DNA of 51,253 nt. It comes from Abditibacteriaceae bacterium (lineage in GTDB: Bacteria; Armatimonadota; Abditibacteriia; Abditibacteriales; Abditibacteriaceae). The DNA is taken from positions 1-51,253 of the forward strand of contig JAFAZH010000034.1 in assembly GCA_019239895.1 (NCBI GenBank), read 5' to 3'. A program made the position numbers and the translations under genes. Of this stretch, positions 1 through 8,220 are shown in pieces (position 1 is the stretch's first letter; every line of letters starts with the position of its first letter). A model generated the notes under the pieces. That model had not been told where the DNA came from. It did no database searches and saw nothing but the letters and a program-made list of their open reading frames with translations.

Positions 1-1041
1 ACCTAATGTGCAACACATTAATGGTTTAAGGAATAAGGATTGATCCATTGAGGGCCGTCTCTGTAGAATAGCAAGTTGCCACACCCACTATTCAGGAGGC
101 TGCCTCAATGGATCGAGATGATTTTATCATTACTGTCTACTGTCTGGTCTGCCAACACTACCAAGCCGTCTGTGCTACGCTGCCGCATCGCCTGCGGCGT
201 GGTGGTTTTGAACCCGCACTCACCGATGAGGAAGTCATCACCATTGAGCTATGTGGTGAGTATTTCAAGATGAACACCGACAAAGACCTCTTTGCTTATT
301 TTCATACCCACTATCCACACTTCTTTCCGCGCTTGCAAGAGCGCACCCGCTTTGTGCGCCAAGCCGCTAACCTGTGGCAACTTAAAGCTCGCCTCCAGCA
401 GCGTCTGGCGCAGGTTGCGGGGGCCGCTGACGATCCGGTGCAAGTGATTGATACTTTGCCCCTGCCGGTCTGCACCTTTACGCGCAGTCGCCGGGAGCGT
501 TGTTTTGTGGGCGTCGCTGATTACGGTTACTGTGCCGCCAAGCAACTGACCTACTACGGCTTCAAATTAGGCTTGCGCATCGCCCGTTGTGGGATGATTA
601 CCCACTACCCGCTGTTGGCTGCACGACCCCATGATGTGCGCCATTTACCTGCCTTAGTAGAAGGCTTTGCCGGTTTAGTGCCTGCTGACAAAGGTTTCAT
701 TGATCCCTTTGAGCAGCACTTGCAGGTGCACCGGAACCAGGTGCAGGTCGTGACCCCACCGCGCCAGAACATGCAGGCTCCGGCGGCCCACAGTCCCGCG
801 CTGCTCAAAGCGTGTGCCCGCATCCGCAAGCAAGTCGAAACGGTAGGTTCCCACCTGACCGAACGCTTCCAGGTGGCACGCATTCGGGTGCATGACTTGT
901 GGCACTTTCAACATCGCTTGATTCGCAAAGTGTTGGCTCATACAGTGGTGGTCTTCTTAAACTTACAATTAGGTCGTCCACCCTTAGACTTAGATGGCTT
1001 AGTTTGCCTCTAAGCCTCATCAAAAGTGTTGCACATTAAGT
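1..1041 (+). mobile_element. IS982-family insertion sequence
   Basis: A single transposase gene lies between 16-bp terminal inverted repeats: positions 1-16 (acctaatgtgcaacac) and the reverse complement of 1026-1041 differ at one base. Size (about 1.04 kb) and transposase type fit IS982. The left terminus coincides with the first base of the window, so the outside flank and any target duplication cannot be seen; the sequence may start there because an assembly broke at a multicopy IS. It looks intact and potentially active. Confidence 0.85.
108..1013 (+). CDS. IS982-family transposase
   Basis: A 301-residue DDE transposase that would catalyse cut-and-paste movement of the surrounding IS. The likely catalytic triad is D115 (in VIDTLPLPVC), D194 (in ADKGFID) and E243 (in KQVETVGSHL), with the YYGFKLGL block typical of the family between them. 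The start is well supported by AGGAGG at 94-99, eight bases upstream of the ATG. No frameshift or internal stop is seen, so the gene appears functional. It is the only gene of the element and shows no link to murJ downstream. Confidence 0.88.
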   Translation: MDRDDFIITVYCLVCQHYQAVCATLPHRLRRGGFEPALTDEEVITIELCGEYFKMNTDKDLFAYFHTHYPHFFPRLQERTRFVRQAANLWQLKARLQQRLAQVAGAADDPVQVIDTLPLPVCTFTRSRRERCFVGVADYGYCAAKQLTYYGFKLGLRIARCGMITHYPLLAARPHDVRHLPALVEGFAGLVPADKGFIDPFEQHLQVHRNQVQVVTPPRQNMQAPAAHSPALLKACARIRKQVETVGSHLTERFQVARIRVHDLWHFQHRLIRKVLAHTVVVFLNLQLGRPPLDLDGLVCL

Positions 1042-1153
1042 CTATCAATTTAAGTTTGTGTTCCCCTCGCCTACGCAGTGGCCGGGTGCCCTCTGGGCGG
1101 CGGGTGGCCGCAGGCCGGGGTGAGGGCCACCGCAATGTGATATAAATATTGGA

Positions 1154-2929
1154 GTGAACTTACCGCCGCACCATCGCTTTTCTGGCTCTGGAAGGCCAGA
1201 GCCAAAGCAACGACTCTCTCCCTCAAACCAACAGCAGAACGGGAACTCTCCACAATTAGTTGAAGCTGCTACAAAGCCTCAAGCGAGCTGCACGCCTGGG
1301 GCCGCACCGCGACCCCTCCAAGCTGCCGTGCTGCTTTCGGGGCTGTATTTACTGGCGCGGGTGATTGGCCTGGGGCAGAGTGCCCTCATTTCCTGGACGC
1401 TTAACCCCCAGGCCACTGATGCTTATACGGGCGCGTTTGCCTTGCCGGATTTTATTAATTATGTGGTGGCAGGAGGCGCACTTTCGAGCACCTTTATTCC
1501 CATCTTCACCGAGTTAATGAAGACGGGGCGTGAGCGCGAAGCGTGGCGGTTCTTTTCGACAATTGGTACGGTGATGGCGGTTTTGATCGCGGGCCTGATT
1601 GTCATCAGCATGATAGCCGCGCATCCGCTCGTGGTGCTGTTAAATATCGGCTATGCCACCATCGGTTACGACAACAAGCCAAAATCACCGGAAGTCCTCG
1701 CGCTGACGATAAAGATGACGCGCATTATGCTGCCCGCCCAGCTTTTCTTTTATCTGGGTGGCGTGATTGTGGGTGTGCTCAACTACTATAAACGCTTTGG
1801 TGCAACGGGCTGGACGGGGGCCGTTTATAACCTGATAGCGATTGTGGTGGGCTTAGGTCTGCTCCACTTTGTTGGCCCGATTAGCTTCGCCTGGGGCATT
1901 CTCTTTGGTGCGGCTATCGGCAATTTTGGCGTGCCGTTGGCAGCGGCCTTACTCAGTTCAGGCTCCGAACGTTTCTATTTTCGACCCGATTTCAACTGGC
2001 GACAGCCCGCCGTCTTACGCTTTTTCCGCAATGCCCTGCCCATTATGCTGGGCGTCTCGCTCCCGGTGGTGGATCAAATCGTGGTGGGCAGCTTTGCCAC
2101 CCTCTTGCCTTATGGAGCGCGCACCCATCTTACCAATGGCAATCGTCTGATGGTCGCGCCCTTAGCGATTGTGGCCCAGGCTGCCAGTGTTGCCGCGTTC
2201 CCCTACCTGGCGGCGGATTCGGCAGCGCAAGACTGGAAAAAGTTCTCGGCCTTTTTGCGCGGTGGCTTGCGCCGTTTGCTGTTCCTCTCGCTCCCGCTTT
2301 CGGTGTGGCTGATTTTGCTCTCTAACCCGATTGTCAATATCATCTTTCGACATGGCCGTTACAGTCAGGCTGCCGCTGATGAAACGGCTATCGCCTTTGC
2401 CTTCTTTTGCGTGGGGCTTTTCGCCTGGGCTGGTCAGCAACTGGTGGCGCGCGGCTTTTATGCTCTGCAAGATACAGCAACCCCTACACTGATTGGCAGC
2501 GCCCTCACCCTCTTCTTTTTTATTCCCCTCGCCTGGATAGCAGGCAAAGTGGATGGCGTGCGCGGTTTAGCAATGGCCACCAGCATTGGAGCCGTCACCT
2601 ATTTCGTGTGCATCCTGCTCGCGCTCGATGCCAAGCTGCACCGTCGCCGCTATCGCGCCCCGTTGCGCTTGCATAGTATTGGGATTACGCTGATAAAAAC
2701 CCTGTTGGCTTGCACCGTCATGGGCATTGCCGGACTGATAGCCAATGGAGCCGGGCTAAGCTTTCTGGCCGATGACCTGCTGGGCGATGTGATGCGCGCC
2801 ATCTGGGTCAGCGCGGTGGCTCTTGTCGCCTTCGCCATCGCCGCGCAACTCTTTGCCATTCCCGAATGGGATTGGATCAAAGCCAAGCTGCTGCGCCGCA
2901 AGCCGTCACGCCAGGTGGAAAAGCCTTAA
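1154..2929 (+). CDS. murJ: Lipid II flippase MurJ (MOP superfamily)
   Basis: Polytopic membrane protein expected to flip the peptidoglycan precursor lipid II across the inner membrane. The family core starts near residue 56 (AAVLLSGLYLLARVIGLGQS) and continues through about 14 hydrophobic segments, with MurJ-type blocks such as DAYTGAFALPDFINYVVAGG and the conserved ARGFYALQDTATPT segment. At 591 residues it is longer than usual because of a polar, Pro/Gln-rich N-terminal stretch of about 55 residues. The assigned start is a GTG without a clear ribosome-binding site, and the extension contains a perfect hairpin (1183-1204), so the true start may lie nearer the core. CsbD follows after 54 bp. 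Confidence 0.9.
   Translation: MNLPPHHRFSGSGRPEPKQRLSPSNQQQNGNSPQLVEAATKPQASCTPGAAPRPLQAAVLLSGLYLLARVIGLGQSALISWTLNPQATDAYTGAFALPDFINYVVAGGALSSTFIPIFTELMKTGREREAWRFFSTIGTVMAVLIAGLIVISMIAAHPLVVLLNIGYATIGYDNKPKSPEVLALTIKMTRIMLPAQLFFYLGGVIVGVLNYYKRFGATGWTGAVYNLIAIVVGLGLLHFVGPISFAWGILFGAAIGNFGVPLAAALLSSGSERFYFRPDFNWRQPAVLRFFRNALPIMLGVSLPVVDQIVVGSFATLLPYGARTHLTNGNRLMVAPLAIVAQAASVAAFPYLAADSAAQDWKKFSAFLRGGLRRLLFLSLPLSVWLILLSNPIVNIIFRHGRYSQAAADETAIAFAFFCVGLFAWAGQQLVARGFYALQDTATPTLIGSALTLFFFIPLAWIAGKVDGVRGLAMATSIGAVTYFVCILLALDAKLHRRRYRAPLRLHSIGITLIKTLLACTVMGIAGLIANGAGLSFLADDLLGDVMRAIWVSAVALVAFAIAAQLFAIPEWDWIKAKLLRRKPSRQVEKP
1183..1204. repeat. Perfect 9-bp hairpin at the murJ 5' end
   Basis: TGGCTCTGG (1183-1191), a four-base AAGG loop and CCAGAGCCA (1196-1204) form a perfect stem-loop. 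It falls inside the poorly conserved N-terminal extension of murJ, so it could be an untranslated leader structure if translation starts further downstream. No T-run follows, so it is not a typical terminator. Confidence 0.6.
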
Positions 2930-2983
2930 CCCTCATCGGCATTGACTTTGCTACCATCCAAAACATCCTAGGAGGGATGAAAT

Positions 2984-3202
2984 ATGAGTTCAACTGATGA
3001 CAAAGCTCGTGGGACGGTTAATGATGCAGCGGGCAAAGTAAAGCAAGCTGCTGGCGACCTGACCGGTGACGAAAACCTCAAAGCCGAAGGCGAAGTCCAA
3101 GAAGTCAAGGGCGACGCCCAGAAAGCCCTGGGCAATGCCAAAGATGCCGTCGGCAACGCCATGCACAACGTAGCCAACGCCGTAAAGGGTTCTGGCGAAT
3201 AA
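2984..3202 (+). CDS. CsbD-like stress protein
   Basis: A 72-residue hydrophilic protein with alternating Ala/Lys/Asp/Glu helical repeats (KARGTVNDAAGKVKQAAGDL, then a second GEVQEVKGDAQKALG block), the hallmark of the CsbD family. Members are small, abundant, general-stress-induced proteins of unknown biochemical role. The start is strongly supported by TAGGAGGGATG just upstream of the ATG. It sits 54 bp behind murJ but probably has its own expression signals; a strong hairpin terminator follows at 3227-3259. Confidence 0.88.
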   Translation: MSSTDDKARGTVNDAAGKVKQAAGDLTGDENLKAEGEVQEVKGDAQKALGNAKDAVGNAMHNVANAVKGSGE

Positions 3203-3226
3203 CTACTAATCTATAACCGCAAATGA

Positions 3227-3259
3227 GAAGGCATGTTTCCCTAAAGGAAGCGTGCCTTC
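3227..3259 (+). terminator. Rho-independent terminator after csbD-like gene
   Basis: A 14-bp stem with two G-U type pairs (GAAGGCATGTTTCC against GGAAGCGTGCCTTC) closes a CTAAA loop and is followed by TTCGTT. It lies 25 bp after the csbD-like stop codon, where transcription would be expected to end. Confidence 0.75.
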
Positions 3260-3329
3260 TTCGTTATGTGCCCCTGCTTGTTATACTGTTGCTTTAAGCT
3301 TTAAAGGGACACGTTGGATGTGAACGACT

Positions 3330-3473
3330 ATGGTTATTCAGATATTTGTGGGTGCCCTAAAGCAAGGGCCGGAGCATCGAAATAGTTGGCGTCACATTAG
3401 GCCCATTTCAATGAGCATTAGTGCGTCATCGGGTCTTACAGCTTTTGAGCCGAAGAATTTTATCTGCTTATAA
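3330..3473 (+). CDS. Possible small ORF upstream of the HEPN gene
   Basis: An ATG-initiated 47-codon frame (MVIQIFVGALKQG at the start, FEPKNFICL at the end) stops 16 bp before the preferred start of the HEPN gene. The gap carries AAAGAGG, which could serve the downstream gene. I recognise no domain. It could be a leader peptide, an antitoxin-like partner or a remnant; only its placement argues that it is real. Confidence 0.3.
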   Translation: MVIQIFVGALKQGPEHRNSWRHIRPISMSISASSGLTAFEPKNFICL

Positions 3474-3489
3474 AAGAGGTTTAAATACG

Positions 3490-5070
3490 ATGCCTGTCAG
3501 TAGAACTAAGCAAAAAAGACCTGCCAATTTTGCTATCTTACCATACCTAAAAACTTCTGAACCTGTTTACATATTTGATCTCGTATTTAGAAGTATAAAG
3601 GATACAAATCATCTATCACCTTCAGATAAGGGGCGCTTATCTGAAATCTCTTCTCTTTTCTTTTTGGCTCATCATCTCCGAATTACTGATATGGTTTATG
3701 TAACTCTGCCAGACACAGGTGATGAGGAAATCCGTAGAAAACAGCAAAAACAACTTAGTGTGGCACAGATATTAATAGGTTATTTATATACTTCCCCGTC
3801 AACTAATGGGGAGCCATTCTATAGTTTTGAACACTCCAGCATTTATTTTTTCGATCCCACAATGGTATCAGAGTATGCATTAGAGTCTTCTGAGCGCACT
3901 GAAAACTTATGGCCCCCAGATAGCCGCCCGATCTACAATCGTCGTTATGATACCCCTGGCTATACGGTGCATTTGAATTTCACTTCGAGCTTCTTTGTCG
4001 CCTCTGGCAGCCGCATATATCCACCAGCACATAGGATCTGGCTCAACTCAAGCCAAGATTTGCGTACAGAACTGCTAATGTACTCAGTTAATGCCCGCAA
4101 TTGGGCAATAATTGAATTCTTCAAAAATATAGAAGATAACGACAGCGAATTCTCAACCCGAGTGATAAATGCGCTTGAGTGGTACAATCGAAGCGCATCT
4201 ATAAATGCAGCAGAAGAGATTGCTCTATTAAGCGTTGCCATTGGCCTCGAAACTCTGTTAGGACTTGAGCAAGGTGATGGCTTTACAAAAAGATTCAAGG
4301 AAGCCGTGCAAATTCTGATAGGGCCTACGCCACAACTGGGAGAATGGATAGAACAGTTTTATAAAGCAAGATCAAAAATTGTTCACCACGGCAAATGGCA
4401 TACGCTTATGTATCAGACGCGCGAATCGCTCTCTAATAAGTCAGAGAAAAAGAAGATTAAAAAAGATATGGAACAGGGCACAGGTCACGGTGCATTGGTA
4501 ACTCATGGTCGTCGAGTATTTAGGTTATGCGTTAACGCTATACTTTCAGGTGCGATGACAGCAGAGCAAACAAGGCTCGGTTCTTGGTTTATTAACAACC
4601 AAGAGCGACTCATCAATATATGTAAAATACTGAATCAAACTGAAAAAACAGCACCTCAGCGGTTAGTTGATATACGTCAAGAGGTACTTGACTTGCATGA
4701 GTTTTGGGCAGGTTCAGAAAAAATAATAGAGTTAGAGACTTTGGTGGCTGCTGGAAAGTTAATTGCTAAGACATATGTAGAGACTAACCCTAGAATCCCT
4801 AATAATATCCGGTCTTCCATTGAGCAGATAATTAATACGAGTAATAAAGTTGATATTGCACAGAGATTAGATAATTTTAAAAGTTTAGCTGAGGATATTC
4901 AAAAGTGGAAAAAAGATAACTCTTTTCTTAGAACTATGCAGGGACGGGAACTAAGACTGTTTAAAATGAAGGAAGACTCCATTAGCATCCTACGGGTCTT
5001 TCTTGAGTATGCGGCTATGCCTCACATTGAGTTGAAAGCTTTAACAGAAGCTCTCTCGCCTCCTCAATGA
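3490..5070 (+). CDS. HEPN-domain protein (Apea/AbiJ-like), probably acquired
   Basis: A 526-residue protein with no clear family along most of its length. Around residues 245-305 (numbered from this start) it has a helical segment ending in ARSKIVHHG. This gives an R294-x4-H299 motif typical of HEPN domains, which are often RNases in toxin, abortive-infection and CRISPR-linked proteins, preceded by an ALLSVAIGLETLLG helix as in Apea-like HEPN proteins. I chose the ATG at 3490 because AAAGAGG precedes it; a GTG at 3421 in the same frame lacks a good site. The gene is visibly AT-rich and uses many AT-ending codons unlike murJ or alaS, which suggests horizontal transfer. Function (defence or RNA processing) is inference. 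Confidence 0.6.
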   Translation: MPVSRTKQKRPANFAILPYLKTSEPVYIFDLVFRSIKDTNHLSPSDKGRLSEISSLFFLAHHLRITDMVYVTLPDTGDEEIRRKQQKQLSVAQILIGYLYTSPSTNGEPFYSFEHSSIYFFDPTMVSEYALESSERTENLWPPDSRPIYNRRYDTPGYTVHLNFTSSFFVASGSRIYPPAHRIWLNSSQDLRTELLMYSVNARNWAIIEFFKNIEDNDSEFSTRVINALEWYNRSASINAAEEIALLSVAIGLETLLGLEQGDGFTKRFKEAVQILIGPTPQLGEWIEQFYKARSKIVHHGKWHTLMYQTRESLSNKSEKKKIKKDMEQGTGHGALVTHGRRVFRLCVNAILSGAMTAEQTRLGSWFINNQERLINICKILNQTEKTAPQRLVDIRQEVLDLHEFWAGSEKIIELETLVAAGKLIAKTYVETNPRIPNNIRSSIEQIINTSNKVDIAQRLDNFKSLAEDIQKWKKDNSFLRTMQGRELRLFKMKEDSISILRVFLEYAAMPHIELKALTEALSPPQ

Positions 5071-5171
5071 GTACCGAGATAGCATAGCGAAGCTCAGGCT
5101 CCACTGCACAAACCAGTACTCCTAACACCAACTTCTAACAAAATAAAGTTTCGTAACTAAAGAGATGTAAT

Positions 5172-5393
5172 ATGACAGAAGAACAACGCAGTGATACTCA
5201 TACCAGCGGCAGCCAGCCCAATACCGCCACCAGCAATATCGAGCAAAGCGTGCAAGAGAATGCTTCCGACTTCCATCTCAACGCGCCGGTTTCGACCGCC
5301 AGCCGACTCAAGCAGGTCGAACAGCGGGTGACCGTTTTAGAAGAAAAGATTGAAGAACTGGTGGAAGAGCAAGCTGAAGGGGAAAGTCGCTAA
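5172..5393 (+). CDS. Small coiled-coil protein of unknown function
   Basis: A 73-residue acidic, polar protein. The first 45 residues are Ser/Thr/Asn/Gln-rich and probably disordered; residues 46-70 (RLKQVEQRVTVLEEKIEELV) form an obvious heptad-type coiled coil, so it may oligomerise. Its base composition matches the local genome and not the AT-rich HEPN gene before it. The gene ends eight bases from the convergent alaS stop. No family was recognised. Confidence 0.6.
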   Translation: MTEEQRSDTHTSGSQPNTATSNIEQSVQENASDFHLNAPVSTASRLKQVEQRVTVLEEKIEELVEEQAEGESR

Positions 5394-5401
5394 TCTTGCC
5401 C

Positions 5402-8080
5402 TTATTTAATCTGCGCTTCTAACAAGGATGCGGCCTGCTTTAGTGCCTCGTCTATTTTAGCCGTGTCTTTGCCGCCAGCCTGGGCGAAGTCGGGGCGACC
5501 GCCGCCACCGCCGCCAGTGAACTTGGCTAATTCTCGCACCACATTACCAGCGTGCGCGCCACGCTCCACCGCATCTTTACTGGCTTTGACCGCCCACAGC
5601 ACCTTGCCCTCAGTTTCGCCTGCCAGCACCACCACGCCATTGAGCTTTTGCGCCAGTTGGTCGGCCATTTCGCGCAAGGCATTAGCATTCAAGCCCTGCG
5701 GGGCGCGGCCAGCGGCCAGGCGCACGCCTTTAATCTCGGTAGCGCCACTCAGCAAATTCTCCACTGCGCCACCAGCCATCTTTTGCTGGGCTTGCTGCAA
5801 CTGCCTTTCCAGGTCGCGCACGCGCTGGCGCAGTTTTTCGGCGGCGGCGGGCACGGTTTCCGGCTGCGCGCTCAGATGATGGGCCACTTCGCGCAGTCGC
5901 TCGCCCTGCAAGCGGTCGTAACGCAAGGCGGCGGCACCCGTTAGGGCTTCCACCCGGCGCAGATTGGCCCCCACCCCACCCTCGCTGACAATGCGGCAGA
6001 TACCGGCTGCCGAGGTGATGGGTAGATGGGTGCCGCCACACAGTTCGAGACTAAAATCACCCATGCGCACCGTGCGCACAATATCGCCATACTTTTCGCC
6101 AAAGAGTGCCATCGCGCCCATTGCCCGCGCTTCATTCAAGTTGGTATAGCGAATCTCCACGGGTTGTGATTTGAGAATCTCTTCATTCACTGTTTCTTCG
6201 ATGCGGGCTAACTCGTCGGGCGTGATGGGCGCAAAATGCACAAAGTCAAAGCGCAGGCGGTCTGGCTCCACGAGAGAGCCGCGCTGCTCAACATGCTTGC
6301 CTAAGTGCTCGCGCAAAGCGGCATGAAGAATATGGGTCGCGGAATGCGCCCGCTCAATCGCATGGCGGCGCGGCACATCCACAATCGCGCGCACTACCAT
6401 ATCCTGGCGCGGCTCACCCTCAAGCACTTGCACCGTATGCACCCAGGCTTTGCCCTGTTTCTGCGTATCCAGCACGCGGGCGCGGAAACCATCACCCACC
6501 AGTTCACCCATATCGCCAATTTGTCCACCGCTTTCCGCATAGAAAGGAGTTTGGTCTAAAACCAGATGCAGCGTGCCCACAATGGGGGTTGCGGCGGACG
6601 TACTCTGACCACCTAACTGCACCGGGGCACGAGGCGTGAAAGGAGTGTCATTCGGTTGGAACGCCAGAATTTTAGCGTCGGCGGTCAGTTCATCATAACC
6701 CAGGAATCGCGTTTCCAGATTGCCGAACTCGCGCCGCTCATATTCGCCCACACCCGAACCGCTGCGCTGCGAGTGCTGCTCCGCCGCGAGGTGATAACCT
6801 TCCTCGTCAATGGTAAAGCCGCTATCGGCAGCAATCTCGGTCGTTAGCTCTAAGGGAAAGCCATAGGTTTCATAGAGGCGAAAGACTTCCGCACCCGACA
6901 GAACGCGCTGATCTTTGAATTGTAACGCCTGGAGCATATCGGTTAAACGTCCCATGCCACCTTCAATCGTGTCGTTAAAGCGCCGCTCCTCACGCTGGAT
7001 GTGGTCGGTGATGGCGCTCTGCCGCTCCCTCAATTCAGGATAAACACCTTCGTAAACCTGTGCCACAATCGGCACCAGACGATGCAGGAATGGCTCATAG
7101 TAATCGAGTTGGCGGCCCATCAGCACAGCGCGGCGAATAAAGCGGCGCATCATGTAATCGCGCCCGCTGTTGCCCGGCACCACGCCATCCGCGCCCATAA
7201 AGATAGCGGCGCGCACATGATCGGCAATGACTTTGAGCGGTTTGCTATTGGGGTCTTGAGGGTCGAGGGGCAGAGGTTGGGTCGAGAAGGGCAGTTCTCC
7301 TGTTTTGCCACAACTCGCTATGGCGTTAACGATGGGCGCGAAAACATCAGTCTGAAAGATGGTATTCACGCCTTGCAGCACGGTCAACACGCGCTCAAAG
7401 CCCATCCCGGTATCAATCCCCGGCGCGGGTAATGGCGGCAGCGAACCATCTTCCTGCTGGTTATATTGCTGAAAGACGAGGTTCCAGATTTCGCCGTAAC
7501 GGTCGCCATCGCCCCCCGGACGGTCGAGTTCGGGGTCGCCAGTGTCATATTTCGGGCCACGATCAAAGAAGATTTCCGAGTCCGGCCCGCACGGGCCAGT
7601 CTTGCCCACTGGCCCCCACCAGTTGTCTTCCTTGCCAAAGCGCAGAATCCGGTCGTCGCTCAGGCCAATATCATTTTTCCAGTAACCCGCGGCCTCTTCG
7701 TCTTCGTGATACACGCTGACCCACAGCAACTTGGGATCAATTGCGAAGTCCTTCGTCAAAAGCTCCCACGCCCAGATAATCGCTTCACGCTTAAAGTAAT
7801 CGCCAAACGAGAAGTTGCCCAGCATCTCGAAAAACGAAGCGTGCCGCCAGGTCACGCCCACGCGCTCGATGTCATCAGCGCGGCAGCACTTCTGGCAACT
7901 CGCCAGGCGACGTGCTGGCGGTGTTTCTTCGCCCTTGAAATAAGGCACCAGCGGTTGCATCCCGGCGGAAGTGAGCAGTGTTGTCGGGTCGGTGGGTATT
8001 AGCGATGCGCTGGGAATAATCAGCGAGTCTTTCGATTGAAAAAAGTTGAGATATTTTTGACGAAGTTCGTTGCCGGTCAT
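5402..8080 (-). CDS. alaS: Alanyl-tRNA synthetase
   Basis: Charges tRNA-Ala with alanine in the cytoplasm and hydrolyses mischarged Ser/Gly-tRNA-Ala. At 892 residues it has the full architecture: N-terminal class II catalytic domain (starting TGNELRQKYLNFFQSKDSL, with RADDIERVGVTWRHASFFEM), tRNA-recognition region, editing domain with zinc-site HSATHILHA and ELCGGTH segments, and the C-terminal C-Ala/DHHA1 domain ending in a Gly-rich FTGGGGGGRPDFAQAGG block. The ATG is preceded by a heptanucleotide repeat tract (8083-8116) and no strong ribosome-binding site, so the repeat sits in the 5' leader. It is transcribed separately from the permease gene upstream. Confidence 0.97.
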   Translation of the reverse strand: MTGNELRQKYLNFFQSKDSLIIPSASLIPTDPTTLLTSAGMQPLVPYFKGEETPPARRLASCQKCCRADDIERVGVTWRHASFFEMLGNFSFGDYFKREAIIWAWELLTKDFAIDPKLLWVSVYHEDEEAAGYWKNDIGLSDDRILRFGKEDNWWGPVGKTGPCGPDSEIFFDRGPKYDTGDPELDRPGGDGDRYGEIWNLVFQQYNQQEDGSLPPLPAPGIDTGMGFERVLTVLQGVNTIFQTDVFAPIVNAIASCGKTGELPFSTQPLPLDPQDPNSKPLKVIADHVRAAIFMGADGVVPGNSGRDYMMRRFIRRAVLMGRQLDYYEPFLHRLVPIVAQVYEGVYPELRERQSAITDHIQREERRFNDTIEGGMGRLTDMLQALQFKDQRVLSGAEVFRLYETYGFPLELTTEIAADSGFTIDEEGYHLAAEQHSQRSGSGVGEYERREFGNLETRFLGYDELTADAKILAFQPNDTPFTPRAPVQLGGQSTSAATPIVGTLHLVLDQTPFYAESGGQIGDMGELVGDGFRARVLDTQKQGKAWVHTVQVLEGEPRQDMVVRAIVDVPRRHAIERAHSATHILHAALREHLGKHVEQRGSLVEPDRLRFDFVHFAPITPDELARIEETVNEEILKSQPVEIRYTNLNEARAMGAMALFGEKYGDIVRTVRMGDFSLELCGGTHLPITSAAGICRIVSEGGVGANLRRVEALTGAAALRYDRLQGERLREVAHHLSAQPETVPAAAEKLRQRVRDLERQLQQAQQKMAGGAVENLLSGATEIKGVRLAAGRAPQGLNANALREMADQLAQKLNGVVVLAGETEGKVLWAVKASKDAVERGAHAGNVVRELAKFTGGGGGGRPDFAQAGGKDTAKIDEALKQAASLLEAQIK

Positions 8081-8082
8081 GG

Positions 8083-8116
8083 TAAGTGCTGAGTTCTAAG
8101 TGCTGAGTTCTGAGTT
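8083..8116. repeat. Heptanucleotide repeat tract upstream of alaS
   Basis: TAAGTGCTGAGTTC occurs twice head to tail (8083-8096, 8097-8110), followed by TGAGTT. The tract resolves into 7-base units of the type GTGCTGA / GTTCTAA / GTGCTGA / GTTCTGA. Its 7-bp period matches the arrays around the S23 gene at 9.4-9.9 kb, though the unit sequence differs. It touches the alaS start region. Confidence 0.75.
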
Positions 8117-8220
8117 AAACAGCATTCCTCCTTATTATTTCTTCAGTGAAGATGGTTGCACGTTGAGTTTAGCGAGTTGAATGCCTAGAGGAAACATTAA
8201 TCCAGAAACAGCATTCGGCT

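Noticed and set aside
3421..3489. GTG start for the HEPN gene at 3421
   Set aside because: No ribosome-binding site, while the ATG at 3490 has AAAGAGG at good spacing.
5463..8002. Long open frames antisense to alaS (for example 7466-8002 on plus)
   Set aside because: They are composition shadows of alaS; their proteins have no family features and no ribosome-binding sites.
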